The notes under the pieces: model-generated
Told to the model about the DNA's origin: nothing
Databases searched by the model: none
Seen by the model: the letters and a program-made list of their open reading frames with translations, nothing else
Assembly (NCBI GenBank): GCA_044228505.1
Contig: JBGAUT010000008.1
Coordinates: 138,977-202,976 of the forward strand
Source of the DNA: JAEUKA01 sp044228505
GTDB taxonomy: Bacteria; Myxococcota_A; Polyangia; Palsa-1104; JAEUJZ01
Length of the DNA stretch: 64,000 nucleotides
Reading direction: 5' to 3'
Made by a program: the position numbers and the translations under genes
In this document: positions 45,478 to 54,489 of the stretch, piece by piece
How positions within the stretch are numbered: position 1 is the first letter of the stretch
Layout of the letters: each line of letters begins with the position of its first letter

Positions 45478-46785
45478 CTACGCCGGGACCAGCTCGATCA
45501 CCACCACTTCCGGGGGACAGCCAAAGCGAAACTGGAGCCAGTGCCCGAGCCCGGCCGACACAAAGAGCTGCGAGGGATCGTGCTGCCCCCGGTAATGGCC
45601 ACGGATCAGCGGATAGAACGGCTCTAACACCGACTTGCCCAGGAATCCAACCTGACCGCCGTGGGTGTGACCCGAAAGCTGGAGCGCCACGCCCTTGCCT
45701 TCGACGTGGGGAAAGACATGCGGGTGGTGCGCGAGCAGAATCGTCGGCTCACCTTGGCGACGGTCTTTGAGCGCCGACTCAAGCTGCCCCGGTACCAGGC
45801 TTTCATCAAGCCGAGGCACCCGCCCCGAGTGCGCAAAGCCAATCCCGGCCAGCCGAATCCCACCGATCAGCGCCGACTCTTCTTCCAGAAGCTGAATCTG
45901 CGCTTTTTCGTAGGCCCGCGAGATCGTCCCCCGGTCCGCCAGGTACAGCTCGTGGTTGCCGACACAGGCAATGTGCCCAAGTCGCGTCGGCACCTGCTTG
46001 ATCAGCCGCAGCGTATCGAGGTGCAGCCTCGGCTCGTCACACAGATCGCCGGTCGGACACAGCAGATCCAGCTTCTCGCCCGCGAGCAGCTCCATCCCGC
46101 GCTCCAGGTGCTTTAGCTGCGTCTGAAACCGCGAGATATGAATGTCCGTCACCTGCCCGATGCGAAAGCCCCACAGCTCCTTCGGTAGACCCGGAATCGC
46201 GATCCGCACCCGCCGCAGCGCAATGTGCCCCGCCTCGTACAGCACGCCGTAGCTGGCCGCCACCATCGCCCCACCCGGCAGCACCCACGGCAGCGTCTGC
46301 AAGAGCCCTCGCCGCGAAAGCAGTGGCTGCACCGTCTTTACCACCCGCCGAGGCACAAACGGAACCTTCGCAAGCGCCGTCTCCACCTTCGGCTCGACCG
46401 GCTGTTTGCGCAGCCGTCGCTGCACCCACAGCCCCAGCGGCACCCACAGCGGCGAGGTCACAAGCCCCGCCAGCATCGCCACCTGCACCACCGTAGACGG
46501 CCCCAAAAACAGCCCATGTAGCGCCGTCACCCAGCCCGGAGGTGCCCCCGCCCACCGCCACAGCACCCTCGGCAGCATCAGCAGCACCGTCGCCGCCGCC
46601 AGCAGCACAAACACCCGCAGCAGCTTGCGACCAAACCCCGGCAGCGCCCACCGCAGCAGCACCACCCACAGGGCAAACAGCGCCACCGCCACAAGTGGAA
46701 TCACCCCCATGCGCGGCCGATTGAAGGACTGGGCCACCACAGGTGCAGCAGCCAAAGCGAGCCCAAAGGCAAGCGAGCCAAACAT
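45478..46785 (-). CDS. Membrane-anchored metallophosphoesterase
   Basis: 435 residues. The first ~190 hold four or five hydrophobic helices. The calcineurin-like domain begins near 205 with T-D-I-H-I-S, G-D-L-C-D-E, G-N-H-E-L-Y, A-H-H-P-H-V-F and S-G-H-T-H-G-G-Q, a complete metal site. It resembles YkuE/YaeI-type enzymes of the cytoplasmic membrane; the substrate is unknown (phospholipid-related phosphoesters are a common guess). Starts divergently, 54 bp from the glycosyltransferase-like gene. Confidence 0.82.
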   Translation of the reverse strand: MFGSLAFGLALAAAPVVAQSFNRPRMGVIPLVAVALFALWVVLLRWALPGFGRKLLRVFVLLAAATVLLMLPRVLWRWAGAPPGWVTALHGLFLGPSTVVQVAMLAGLVTSPLWVPLGLWVQRRLRKQPVEPKVETALAKVPFVPRRVVKTVQPLLSRRGLLQTLPWVLPGGAMVAASYGVLYEAGHIALRRVRIAIPGLPKELWGFRIGQVTDIHISRFQTQLKHLERGMELLAGEKLDLLCPTGDLCDEPRLHLDTLRLIKQVPTRLGHIACVGNHELYLADRGTISRAYEKAQIQLLEEESALIGGIRLAGIGFAHSGRVPRLDESLVPGQLESALKDRRQGEPTILLAHHPHVFPHVEGKGVALQLSGHTHGGQVGFLGKSVLEPFYPLIRGHYRGQHDPSQLFVSAGLGHWLQFRFGCPPEVVVIELVPA

Positions 46786-46839
46786 GGTTCTCCACTATGC
46801 CGTAAGCGAGGCTGGCTGCAAAAGTGTTACCCTCCGCGC

Positions 46840-48381
46840 ATGTTCGCCCGTCTGACGGTGCTTCTGTTCTGCGCGTTTCTGCTGCTCTCGGGCCGCGAGC
46901 CGCCCTGGGCTGATGCCAACATCGCGTACCAGACCACGCAGTCGATCGTCGATCGCCATGAGCTGGCGATCTCCCTGAACGCGCCCTCGTACTTTTTTGT
47001 CGAGCGCTCGGGCAAAAAGTACGGCTTTGCCACCCTGGGGACCGCGCTCGGGCAGGTGCCAAGCTATCTGACCTACAAAGCGCTGCGGCGGCTGCCCGGT
47101 CTGCCGCAGGCCCCGTGGTTTGCGTTTGCCTCGCATCTTTCGTCGGCACTGTGGATGGCCATGGCGATCGCGCTGTTTGCCCGCATGGCGCAGAGGTACG
47201 GTGCCTCGCCCCGCCTGGCGATTGGGCTGTCGCTGCTGCTCGCCTTTGCCACGCTGTGCCTGGTCTATGCCCGCAGCTCGTACGGAGAAGCGCTCCAGAC
47301 CCTTCTGCTGACGTGGTTTGTCGATCTGGCCCTGCAAGTCAGTGAGCAACCCTCCCGAGGCCGCCTGCTTCTCACCGGGCTGGGCGCGGGCCTGCTCCTC
47401 AACGCCAAGCTGGTCTATGCGCCGGTGATCCTCATCGGCCTGGGCTGCTATCTGCTCGCTCAGCACAGGCGGGGACTTGGCCCACTCGTCCGTGACCTAC
47501 TGCTCGCCAGCCTGGGGGCCCTGCCCGGCTTGGCGCTGCTGCTCGCCCACAACTACGTCAAGACCGGCCACCCGCTGCGCACCGGCTATCAGTCCGGGCA
47601 GCTTGGCCTGCTGGATGGCAACTTGCTCGCCGGGCTGCATGGCCTCTTTTTGTCACCGGGTCGAGGTCTGTTCTTCTATGCGCCGCCCCTGGTCCTGAGC
47701 CTGCTCGGAATCGGTCACGCCGCTCGGACGCAGCGCCGCCTGACGTGGCTGGTGCTTGGCACCGTGGCGACCGTGGCCGCGATCTCGGCCAAGTATCCGG
47801 TGTGGCACGGCGGCTACTGTTTTGGGCCGCGCTACTTGGTGCCGCTGATTCCGCTCGTGATGCTGCTGGCCGTTCCATGGCTTTCGCACCTTGGGCAGAC
47901 CCAGCGCAGCCGCTTGGTGCTCGCGGTCGCGCTCACCGGATCGCTCGGTGCGGGCGTGGCCGGACTGGGCAGTGCGCTGTACTGGGATCACTACTGCCGC
48001 GTCCTTGCGGCGGTGCAGCGGCAAGCCTTTCACCCGATGTGGAGCGAAGACCACCACGCCTTCGGCTACTACATCCCGCAGTTTTCGCCGATCTCGGGCC
48101 ACCTGTGGATGCTGCGCCACCTGCTCCGCCACGATCCCGACCTCCACCGCGACGCGCCGTGGAAACAGCTCCTGCCCGCCCAGCTCGATCTGCGCGACGA
48201 GTTTGCCCGCCTGCGCATCGATCTATGGACCCGCGACTGGCTCTACGGCCCGCACAAACGGTACGGCCTTACGATCTACGCGCTGCTGGTGCTGGGAATC
48301 GGGCTGTCGACCTGGGGACTGTCGAGATCCCTCCGCCGCGAACGGGCGGAGGCTGCGGAACGCGTGACCGCTCAGCCGTAG
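46840..48381 (+). CDS. Polytopic membrane glycosyltransferase-like protein (GT39/PMT type)
   Basis: 513 residues with about ten hydrophobic helices. An early loop E-P-P-W-A-D-A-N carries the acidic residues found after the first helix in GT-C mannosyltransferases. A middle motif K-Y-P-V-W-H-G-G-Y-C-F-G-P-R-Y is widely seen in this family. GT-C enzymes transfer sugars from lipid-linked donors on the outer side of the cytoplasmic membrane. Substrate unknown. The 3' end overlaps the convergent neighbour by 10 bp. Confidence 0.7.
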   Translation: MFARLTVLLFCAFLLLSGREPPWADANIAYQTTQSIVDRHELAISLNAPSYFFVERSGKKYGFATLGTALGQVPSYLTYKALRRLPGLPQAPWFAFASHLSSALWMAMAIALFARMAQRYGASPRLAIGLSLLLAFATLCLVYARSSYGEALQTLLLTWFVDLALQVSEQPSRGRLLLTGLGAGLLLNAKLVYAPVILIGLGCYLLAQHRRGLGPLVRDLLLASLGALPGLALLLAHNYVKTGHPLRTGYQSGQLGLLDGNLLAGLHGLFLSPGRGLFFYAPPLVLSLLGIGHAARTQRRLTWLVLGTVATVAAISAKYPVWHGGYCFGPRYLVPLIPLVMLLAVPWLSHLGQTQRSRLVLAVALTGSLGAGVAGLGSALYWDHYCRVLAAVQRQAFHPMWSEDHHAFGYYIPQFSPISGHLWMLRHLLRHDPDLHRDAPWKQLLPAQLDLRDEFARLRIDLWTRDWLYGPHKRYGLTIYALLVLGIGLSTWGLSRSLRRERAEAAERVTAQP

Positions 48382-49715
48382 ACGGCGAGGCCGACGTTGA
48401 GGCGGTTTTGGGCGGCGATCTCGCAGACGACGCGCAGCTCGGCCCAGGCGAGCAGCAGGCGCTCGATGTCCTTCTGGCTCTTCTGCTCCCAGTCGCTGCG
48501 CCACTTGAGGTATTCCTCCTCGACCACGTCGTCGCCGACCTTGGCCGAATACAGCGCCCGGCAGAACTTTTCGAGCCGCTGCCCGAGGCGATTGGCGTCA
48601 AAGCTTCGCGCCAGCTCGAGGATGCGATCCGGCTTGAGCAAAAACACCGCGCCATCGTAGGGCTGACCCGGCTTGGCCCACGGCACCAGCGCGCCGATCT
48701 CTTCCGGCCCGATGTTTTCAAACAGCGGACCGTAGCCACCCGGCGGCTTCGGACACGGCAGCACTTCGATCATGGCATCGAGCACGCTCGCCATCTCTTC
48801 GAGATCCTCGGCGTCATCGGCGTCAATGATCGGCGTTGCGTCGCCAATGCTCAGGATCGACAGCAGCTTGCCATCGAGAAACTTCAGGGTATCGCCACCG
48901 GCAAACACGCCCGCGTGCGACAGCGCCAGAAGTTCAAAGGCATGGGTGTGCCACGCCGGGTGATCTTTGGCTTGTCCGAGCGGCTGCTGGTGTCCCGACA
49001 GCGCCTTCGCGGTGGGATCGCGCAGCTCCATCAGCGGTCCCAGGACTTCCTCGGGAGCGCCAGTTATCACCTGGCTGAGCTGCTGCCCCGGCACCTGATT
49101 GAACGCCTGGTGAATGAGGTTGCCGTCGAACGCGAAGAACGCGGCACGGGTGGTGTCGGCCGGAGCATCACCGGGGATGATCAGGTTCGATGGGGTATCG
49201 AAGCCGCGATCGTGGAACACAAAGGTGCCCAGTCCCGTCGGAGTTCCCGGCGGCACCATCAGCAGTCGTCCCCGTACCAGCGCGGCGGTTCGGGTCGCTG
49301 CTTGACCGAAGCCGACGCGGGTGCCGTCGTCCGCTGCCACCACATCGTCGATCGAGTGGCCGACCAGCTTGAGCACCTCGGCTTCGAATCCTGCGCCCGG
49401 CTCGCCGGTGTAGCTAGCGACTTCGATGCCGTCTTCGAACGCATGCAGAAGCGACTGCTTGCCCTGGTGGTTGACGTGAACAAACATCGCCTTGCCGCCG
49501 TTTTGCGACAGCGCGACGAGCAGCGCCGGAGACACCGCCGGTAGACCCGTCTGTCCATCCATGACCTCGAGCTGCTGAATGTCCAGCTTCTCAAGCGGCG
49601 ACAGGCGCACCCACGCAGTCGGCGGGACGTTCTGGGCGACGATGTTGACGATGGTATCGGGGTTAAGGCCGCGCGGTGGCTGCGGCACAAGGATTGCGGT
49701 CAGGTCTTGAGCCAT
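48372..49715 (-). CDS. Conserved-looking hypothetical protein
   Basis: 447 residues from ATG 49715; ATG 49736 would add seven. No signal peptide or membrane helix. It is acidic and globular in composition, with an even spread of alpha/beta segments. The C-terminal ~70 residues are helical and charged (Y-L-K-W-R-S-D-W-E-Q-K-S-Q-K-D-I-E-R). I recognise no family motif. GC pattern and length make coding status secure. Confidence 0.65.
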   Translation of the reverse strand: MAQDLTAILVPQPPRGLNPDTIVNIVAQNVPPTAWVRLSPLEKLDIQQLEVMDGQTGLPAVSPALLVALSQNGGKAMFVHVNHQGKQSLLHAFEDGIEVASYTGEPGAGFEAEVLKLVGHSIDDVVAADDGTRVGFGQAATRTAALVRGRLLMVPPGTPTGLGTFVFHDRGFDTPSNLIIPGDAPADTTRAAFFAFDGNLIHQAFNQVPGQQLSQVITGAPEEVLGPLMELRDPTAKALSGHQQPLGQAKDHPAWHTHAFELLALSHAGVFAGGDTLKFLDGKLLSILSIGDATPIIDADDAEDLEEMASVLDAMIEVLPCPKPPGGYGPLFENIGPEEIGALVPWAKPGQPYDGAVFLLKPDRILELARSFDANRLGQRLEKFCRALYSAKVGDDVVEEEYLKWRSDWEQKSQKDIERLLLAWAELRVVCEIAAQNRLNVGLAVYG

Positions 49716-49793
49716 GTGCTCGTAGGGTATGCCCATCCTCGGCCCTTTGCCAAGTCGGTTCCGGCGTTGCCTACGACAGGCGCGCTGGTGGGT

Positions 49794-50489
49794 CTAATCC
49801 AGGTGAATCAATCGATCGATGGATCGCACGCTTCTGGTGTGCAGTCCGCGACGGTGCGCCATGGATGCGGGGGCCGAGATCACCACACCCAGGTGGTAGT
49901 CATGCTGGCTGCGCGGTCCCCGCTGCGGGTTTACATCGTGCCAGCGCGATAGCAGCTCCTGCAAAGGTATGTAGGTATAGGCATCCGGTGTCGACGGATC
50001 CATAAAGTACGAGTACTGGTTGTCCATCCCGATCAGCACCACGTAGTGCCCGTCATCCCAGTTGTTCAGCCACGACTCACGACGACCCTTGGGATCGCGC
50101 CACGCTTGCAGCTCCAAGATCACCGGCTTGCCCGCCCGCAGGGACGCCTGAAGCTGCGCCAGCGTCATCGGCTGCTCCACCGACGCTTGCAGCCCAAAGC
50201 GTCGCGCTCCGAGTGCCAGCGCCTCGGGAAGTGTGCCCTGCTCGACCGAGGTACCGAGCAGCCGATGGAGCTTGGTTTCTGGCCCGGCCCACACCTGGAA
50301 GTAGCGCAGCACCGCGACCAGCACCGCAGGACCGCAGCTATAGTCCGAGGTCTGCCGGACCAGCGGCACCGGAAGCGCATCCTGCGGCAGCCGAGGCGAC
50401 ACCGCATGAGCCGACGGCGACCCCCAAAAGGACAAAGCCACGCCCAAAAAACCCATCACCAGGTTGTTTGCCAGCCTTTGTAATCGCAT
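49794..50489 (-). CDS. Exported C39-fold cysteine peptidase-like protein
   Basis: 231 residues from ATG 50489, chosen because it places a clean signal peptide at the N-terminus (cleavage near A-H-A) and has GGGGAAG just ahead; the frame is open another 40 codons. Papain-like C39 residues: Cys52 in D-Y-S-C-G-P-A, His148 in D-D-G-H-Y-V-V-L and Asp164 in M-D-P. Classical C39 domains cut double-Gly leaders in bacteriocin transporters; this free, exported one has no transporter beside it and its substrate is unknown. Confidence 0.75.
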   Translation of the reverse strand: MRLQRLANNLVMGFLGVALSFWGSPSAHAVSPRLPQDALPVPLVRQTSDYSCGPAVLVAVLRYFQVWAGPETKLHRLLGTSVEQGTLPEALALGARRFGLQASVEQPMTLAQLQASLRAGKPVILELQAWRDPKGRRESWLNNWDDGHYVVLIGMDNQYSYFMDPSTPDAYTYIPLQELLSRWHDVNPQRGPRSQHDYHLGVVISAPASMAHRRGLHTRSVRSIDRLIHLD

Positions 50490-50698
50490 CACACTTCCCC
50501 ACGCAACGTCCCGCATCTGGCCACTGCACCATGCCGCCGTGCCGGACGAAACTCGAGCCCAGAAAAAGCGCCCTTTTCTGGCTCCCGCAAGATCAAAGTA
50601 CGCCGACAATCAGACCCAAACCAGTCCCAACCCTCATGGATCACGACAAGACCCTACGAATCGGCGCGCTCGCTCCGCACATTTCCAAAAATTTTGTA

Positions 50699-50726
50699 TT
50701 GACTTGGATCGGCAGGGCGATAGACT
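50699..50726 (+). promoter_or_regulatory. tRNA-Gly promoter
   Basis: TTGACT (50699-50704), 16 nt, TAGACT (50721-50726): a strong sigma70-type pair ending 14 nt before the tRNA 5' end. Confidence 0.7.
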
Positions 50727-50740
50727 GCCTTCCGTCTTTC

Positions 50741-50815
50741 GCGGGAGTAACTCAGTGGTAGAGTGCCACCTTGCCAAGGTGGACGTCGAGGGTTCAAATC
50801 CCTTCTCCCGCTCCA
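50741..50815 (+). tRNA. tRNA-Gly(GCC), CCA encoded
   Basis: Cloverleaf is complete: acceptor GCGGGAG/CTCCCGC, D arm CTC/GAG, anticodon stem CCACC/GGTGG with loop TTGCCAA (anticodon GCC), T arm GAGGG/CCCTT with TTCAAAT, discriminator T and encoded CCA. Confidence 0.97.
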
Positions 50816-50823
50816 CTTCAAAA

Positions 50824-50862
50824 GGCTGGTTCCAGTTCGCTGGACCGGCCTTTTTGCTTTTT
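50824..50862 (+). terminator. Rho-independent terminator after tRNA-Gly
   Basis: GGCTGGTTCCAG - TTCG - CTGGACCGGCC hairpin with a stable UUCG loop, then TTTTTGCTTTTT. It separates the tRNA from the cyclase gene, whose own start follows 38 bp later. Confidence 0.88.
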
Positions 50863-50899
50863 GGCCCCTGGATTTGGGCGCGGCTCGTACCATGGATTT

Positions 50900-51973
50900 A
50901 TGGGCAATCGCTCGGATGACTCAGCGGCCCTACAGGCCCGAGTTGACAAACTTGTCGTCGAAAATGCCGCACTGACCGCAGAAGCGGCACGACTCCAAGC
51001 GCTGGTGTGTGCCGTTCCCGATCTGATCATCCGGCTGCATCGCGATGGCACCTACCTCGACTTTGTGGGGGCCAAGGACATTCCGGTGCTCATCCCGCGT
51101 GGAGAGCGCATCGGTCGCCGCGTTCGTGAGGTGCTCCCCGCCGCGATTGCCGAGGCCTACGAGCACGCGACCTTGGCCTCGCTCGCCACTTCGTCGACCC
51201 AGACCTTTGGCTATCAGCTTCACATCGGCGGTCGCACCGGCTACTACGAAGCACGGGTCGTTCCGAGCGGCCCCGACGAAGTGGTGATGGTGGTGCGCGA
51301 CGTCTCGACCCGCCATCTCGCAGAAGAAGCGCTGCGCGTCGAAAAAGAGTGCTCCGAGCAGATCCTGCTAAACATCCTGCCCCGGGCGATCGTCGACGAA
51401 CTAAAGCGCAGCAGCGGCAGCATCTCGCACCGCTTCGAGTCGGCCACCGTGCTGTTCGCCGATATCGTCGGCTTCACCGCCGCCACCTCGACCCTGCCAC
51501 CCGGGGACGTGGTCGCCACGCTCAACGAGATTTTTTCGGCCTTCGATGGCATCGCCGACCGCCTGGGGCTCGAAAAGATCAAGACCATCGGGGACGCCTA
51601 CATGGTCGTTGGCGGCGTCCCGCTGCCCACCCCGAACCACGCCGAGGCCATCGCCGACATGGCGCTGGCGATGCTGGCCGCGATCTCGCAGTTCGCCTTT
51701 CCCGGTCGCCCGCCGCTCACCCTGCGCATCGGCATCTGCACCGGCCCGGTCGTCGCGGGCGTCATCGGCTTTCGCAAGTTCGTCTACGACCTGTGGGGCG
51801 ACACCGTCAACGTCGCCAGCCGCATGGAATCATCCGGCGAACCCGGTCGCATCCAAGTCGCCGACTCTACCTACGAGTGCCTCCGCGATCGCTTCCGCTT
51901 TGAGCATCGCGGCAAAATCCCCATCAAGGGCAAGGGCCTGCTCGCCACGTATTTCCTGCTGGGCCGGGCCTAG
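50900..51973 (+). CDS. PAS-linked class III adenylate cyclase
   Basis: 357 residues from ATG 50900; the frame runs upstream into the tRNA, so the longer reading is artefactual. A coiled helix (12-35) and a PAS domain (about 36-140) precede the cyclase domain (about 180-355). Metal-binding Asp188 (F-A-D-I-V-G-F) and Asp232 (I-G-D-A-Y), adenine-selecting Lys228 and Asp297 (Y-D-L-W-G), and transition-state Asn304 and Arg308 (T-V-N-V-A-S-R-M) are all present. It should therefore work as a homodimer making cAMP. No membrane helix: a soluble sensor whose PAS ligand is unknown. Confidence 0.88.
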   Translation: MGNRSDDSAALQARVDKLVVENAALTAEAARLQALVCAVPDLIIRLHRDGTYLDFVGAKDIPVLIPRGERIGRRVREVLPAAIAEAYEHATLASLATSSTQTFGYQLHIGGRTGYYEARVVPSGPDEVVMVVRDVSTRHLAEEALRVEKECSEQILLNILPRAIVDELKRSSGSISHRFESATVLFADIVGFTAATSTLPPGDVVATLNEIFSAFDGIADRLGLEKIKTIGDAYMVVGGVPLPTPNHAEAIADMALAMLAAISQFAFPGRPPLTLRIGICTGPVVAGVIGFRKFVYDLWGDTVNVASRMESSGEPGRIQVADSTYECLRDRFRFEHRGKIPIKGKGLLATYFLLGRA

Positions 51974-52574
51974 CCCCGCACCCGCCCAAGCTCGCAGCAC
52001 ACCGCCGAGACACCGCTACGGCACGGCTGGCACTGCTGCAAACCTGCCATGACGCCGCTACGGCACCTTCCACACTTTTCAAACACCCCTGTAGCGCCGC
52101 TACGACACCGTTTGCACTCTTTTTGCGCCGCCATGAACGCAACGGCACCGTACGCACTTTTCAAACACCCCCGTAGCGCCGCCACGACACTTTCCACACT
52201 TTTCTAAAACCCCCGTAGCGCCGCTACGACACTTTCCGCACTTTTCAAACACCCCCGTAGCGCCGCTACGACACTTTCCACACTTTTCAAACACCCCCGT
52301 AGCGCCGCTACGACACTCTCCACACTTTTCAAACACCTCCGTAGCCGCTACCGCCCGGTCTGAACTTTTCCAACGCTTGCGGCGCGGCGTCCCCGCAGGT
52401 TTTGCACGATTTGCTCGCCGAAAGTACGCAGCTCCGGCTGGCTCGAAATATTTTTTTGGCGACGGAAAATGGGCCCCCTGTGCTGGCGAACGTTTTGCGC
52501 GGGGCTAGAACTTTTGGGCGGTTAGAAACCCATTGTTTTGGAGAAACCCATGCGAATTCCAGTCCTTGATTCAC
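51970..52574 (-). pseudogene. Possible broken CxxC-repeat protein spanning the 42-bp array
   Basis: Read on the minus strand, the array is a 14-residue repeat, C-G-K-C-R-S-G-A-T-G-V-F-E-K. Three overlapping frames cover it: 52574-52329, 52336-52100 and 52197-51970. Two 2-bp losses, near 52345 and 52140, break it. Outside the near-identical units, diverged copies keep the two Cys: S-C-K-T-C-G-D-A-A-P-Q-A-L-E-K at the front and Q-Q-C-Q-P-C-R-S-G-V at the end. That is what selection on a protein would leave. It may equally be non-coding repeat DNA. No ribosome site or known family was found. Confidence 0.35.
51990..52351. repeat. 42-bp tandem array with GTAGCGCCGCTAC core
   Basis: About nine units of 42 bp fill the gap after the cyclase gene. 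Perfect cores start at 52091, 52215, 52257 and 52299, a one-base variant at 52173, and diverged copies lie near 52019, 52061, 52140 and 52341. The core GTAGC-GCC-GCTAC is an inverted repeat; CACTTTTCAAACACCC fills each unit. Spacing is 42 bp except for two 2-bp losses. Confidence 0.9.
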
Positions 52575-53455
52575 GACTTCCGATTGCTTCTCTGCGGCGC
52601 GAGCTGCGCTACACCCTGGTCCGACTGCGGCAGCGGTCCTGGTCCAAGTCCTGGGTGACAGTCTTTGAGGGCCTATTGAAAGAGACCGAGACGGTCGAAG
52701 TCGTCTGGCGCAAGCTGATGGACGCGCTCGAAGACGCCGAGGCCGAGCGCGATGAGTCCGATCTCGATCTCGACCGGGTGGTGCTGTACACCGGCCAGAT
52801 GGTGCGCACGGACCTGATTGGTGGACCCAAAGCGGCGCTCACCAAGGCCCTGTTTGGCACCGAGAAACCAAGTGCCGTCATCCGACCCAAGCTCGGCGAA
52901 GAGCTGAAGCTGGTGCGGACCTGGCCAGGGGTGCTGGCGGGCGCGCCGCTGGCCAAGATCGTCGCGCAAAAGCCGGTGGTCGATACGGTGGTCAAGCGCT
53001 GCGACGCCTCCGAGACCGCCTACAGCGATGCACTGTCGGCGGTGAATGCCTACCGGGTGAAGACCCTTCAGCCGCTGTTCGACAAGGTCAACGGCGAGCG
53101 GCAAGCGCTCGGTGGCGAGGCGAAAAAGCAAGCCTTCACGACCTCGGGCCGCGACTCGGGCGAAGGGCTGTTCCGAACCAGCGAGCGCAGCCAAGCGGCA
53201 CGGCCGACCACGCTGCGCGCCGTGCAAGACGAGATTACCCAGACCGAGCTAGAGCTGGCCCAGCTCAAGGCCCAGCAGGCCGCGCTGACCGCCGAGCAAG
53301 CCCAGAGCGACGCCGCCGAAGCCGAGCGCCACAAAAAAGAGCTGGAAGTAAAAGAGCTAGAGCGGGTCAAAGCCGAAGCCGACCACAAGCTCGCCACCCT
53401 CAAAGAAGAGCTCGAAAAGAGCCCCCATCACGGGCTGATTGCCGCCCCCCGCTAG
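52550..53455 (+). CDS. Cytoplasmic protein with C-terminal coiled coil, unknown function
   Basis: 301 residues from ATG 52550, with GGAG 6 nt ahead. The N-terminal ~170 residues are mixed and charged, with L-R-R-E-L-R-Y-T-L-V-R-L-R early on. Residues about 220-290 form a continuous heptad coiled coil (E-L-E-L-A-Q-L-K-A-Q-Q-A-A-L and K-E-L-E-V-K-E-L-E-R-V-K). No signal peptide or known motif. It sits between the repeat array and recO. Confidence 0.7.
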   Translation: MRIPVLDSRLPIASLRRELRYTLVRLRQRSWSKSWVTVFEGLLKETETVEVVWRKLMDALEDAEAERDESDLDLDRVVLYTGQMVRTDLIGGPKAALTKALFGTEKPSAVIRPKLGEELKLVRTWPGVLAGAPLAKIVAQKPVVDTVVKRCDASETAYSDALSAVNAYRVKTLQPLFDKVNGERQALGGEAKKQAFTTSGRDSGEGLFRTSERSQAARPTTLRAVQDEITQTELELAQLKAQQAALTAEQAQSDAAEAERHKKELEVKELERVKAEADHKLATLKEELEKSPHHGLIAAPR

Positions 53456-53495
53456 TCCACCGATCAGCCGACTGCTCCCGCGTCCCGCTGCCGTC

Positions 53496-54317
53496 TTACG
53501 AATCAAACGAAAAGGCGTTCATCTTGGAGATGAACTCGACCGCTTTCAGGCCATGGCCGAGGTGGTTTTGGATGACCGACTGGAGTAGCTCGCGAACCTG
53601 GCGCTGGCTTGTCGCGTCCACGGACAGGTCGGCAAAGGATGCGGGATCGAGCGTGCGCGTCTCAAGCTGGGCGAGCAGGTCACGCAGCGCCGAGGTCAGA
53701 CCGCCGCCTTGGGGTCCAAGCTGACTGGGGACGGGGCCCAGGAAGCAGCTCTCACACAGCACGCCGCCGCGCCGCACATCGAGGGGCACCAGCTCCGCCG
53801 CCGGAACCGGACCGCCGCACGCCGCACAGTCATAAAGCTGGAGTGCCAGACCCACCGCCACGAGCAGGCGCAGCTCAAAGATCCGCAGCGCCAAGGGCGA
53901 GGGCTTTTCGGCGATCGGCAAGCCATCCAGGTAGTCCAGCAGCGTCACCAGGAGGCGCAAGACCTCGGGCTCGGGAACGTGGGGTGGGCACAGGTGCAGA
54001 CACAGCTCGCAGGCGTAGGCGGCATGGCCGAAGCGGGACAGCTCCAGGGGCAGGTTGGGAAAGCCTCGGGTGACGTGCAGGTCGGACAGTGACCACAGAT
54101 CCTGGCCGCGCCGCTCCTCTAGCATCGCTTCGCCAAACCCAAACGAGGACAGGGCCGCGCCGTAGCGTCGCCGACTCGAGCGAGCGCCTTTGGCGAGCGC
54201 CGAGATCTTGCCGTGTGCCGCCGTCAGCAGGGTCACGATCCGGTCGGCATCGCCATAATCGACCACCCGCAGCACCAGGCACGGCGTTGCCTCGGAAGGT
54301 CCACTTCGCTTACGCAT
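53496..54317 (-). CDS. recO: DNA repair protein RecO
   Basis: 273 residues. N-terminal OB fold (V-L-R-V-V-D-Y-G-D-A-D-R-I-V-T-L-L-T), helical middle (A-Y-A-C-E-L-C) and a zinc-binding part C-A-A-C-G-G and L-C-E-S-C. RecO anneals single strands and loads RecA with RecR in the RecF pathway. Size is normal. It lies upstream of leuS on the same strand with about 170 bp between. Confidence 0.9.
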   Translation of the reverse strand: MRKRSGPSEATPCLVLRVVDYGDADRIVTLLTAAHGKISALAKGARSSRRRYGAALSSFGFGEAMLEERRGQDLWSLSDLHVTRGFPNLPLELSRFGHAAYACELCLHLCPPHVPEPEVLRLLVTLLDYLDGLPIAEKPSPLALRIFELRLLVAVGLALQLYDCAACGGPVPAAELVPLDVRRGGVLCESCFLGPVPSQLGPQGGGLTSALRDLLAQLETRTLDPASFADLSVDATSQRQVRELLQSVIQNHLGHGLKAVEFISKMNAFSFDS

Positions 54318-54489
54318 GGTCGCCAGGGCTCCTGCAAGTGTTGGGTCGCTGCGGTGGAGGCTTTACCACACCGTCGATCTTTTTTGATCGCTGCGGCGTG
54401 GGGGCCCCCTTCCCTGCGACACTTTTTTATCGTTCCGCATTGCGGCCCGAAAAAAAGGTCTCCGGTCGGCCCCACGCCTGGGGGCTCTT

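Noticed and set aside
47745..49544. Plus-strand frame of 599 codons
   Set aside because: Out-of-frame reading of the glycosyltransferase-like gene continuing antisense to its neighbour; composition is Arg/Pro/Ala-rich shadow type.
50741..50815. tRNA-Gly as attachment site of an element
   Set aside because: No repeated 3' tRNA fragment was noticed elsewhere in the window, and the flanking genes look chromosomal.
50771..50899. N-terminal extension of the cyclase into the tRNA
   Set aside because: It overlaps the tRNA and its terminator; ATG 50900 is the first sensible start.
51990..52351. CRISPR array
   Set aside because: The whole 42-bp unit repeats, so there is no spacer diversity.
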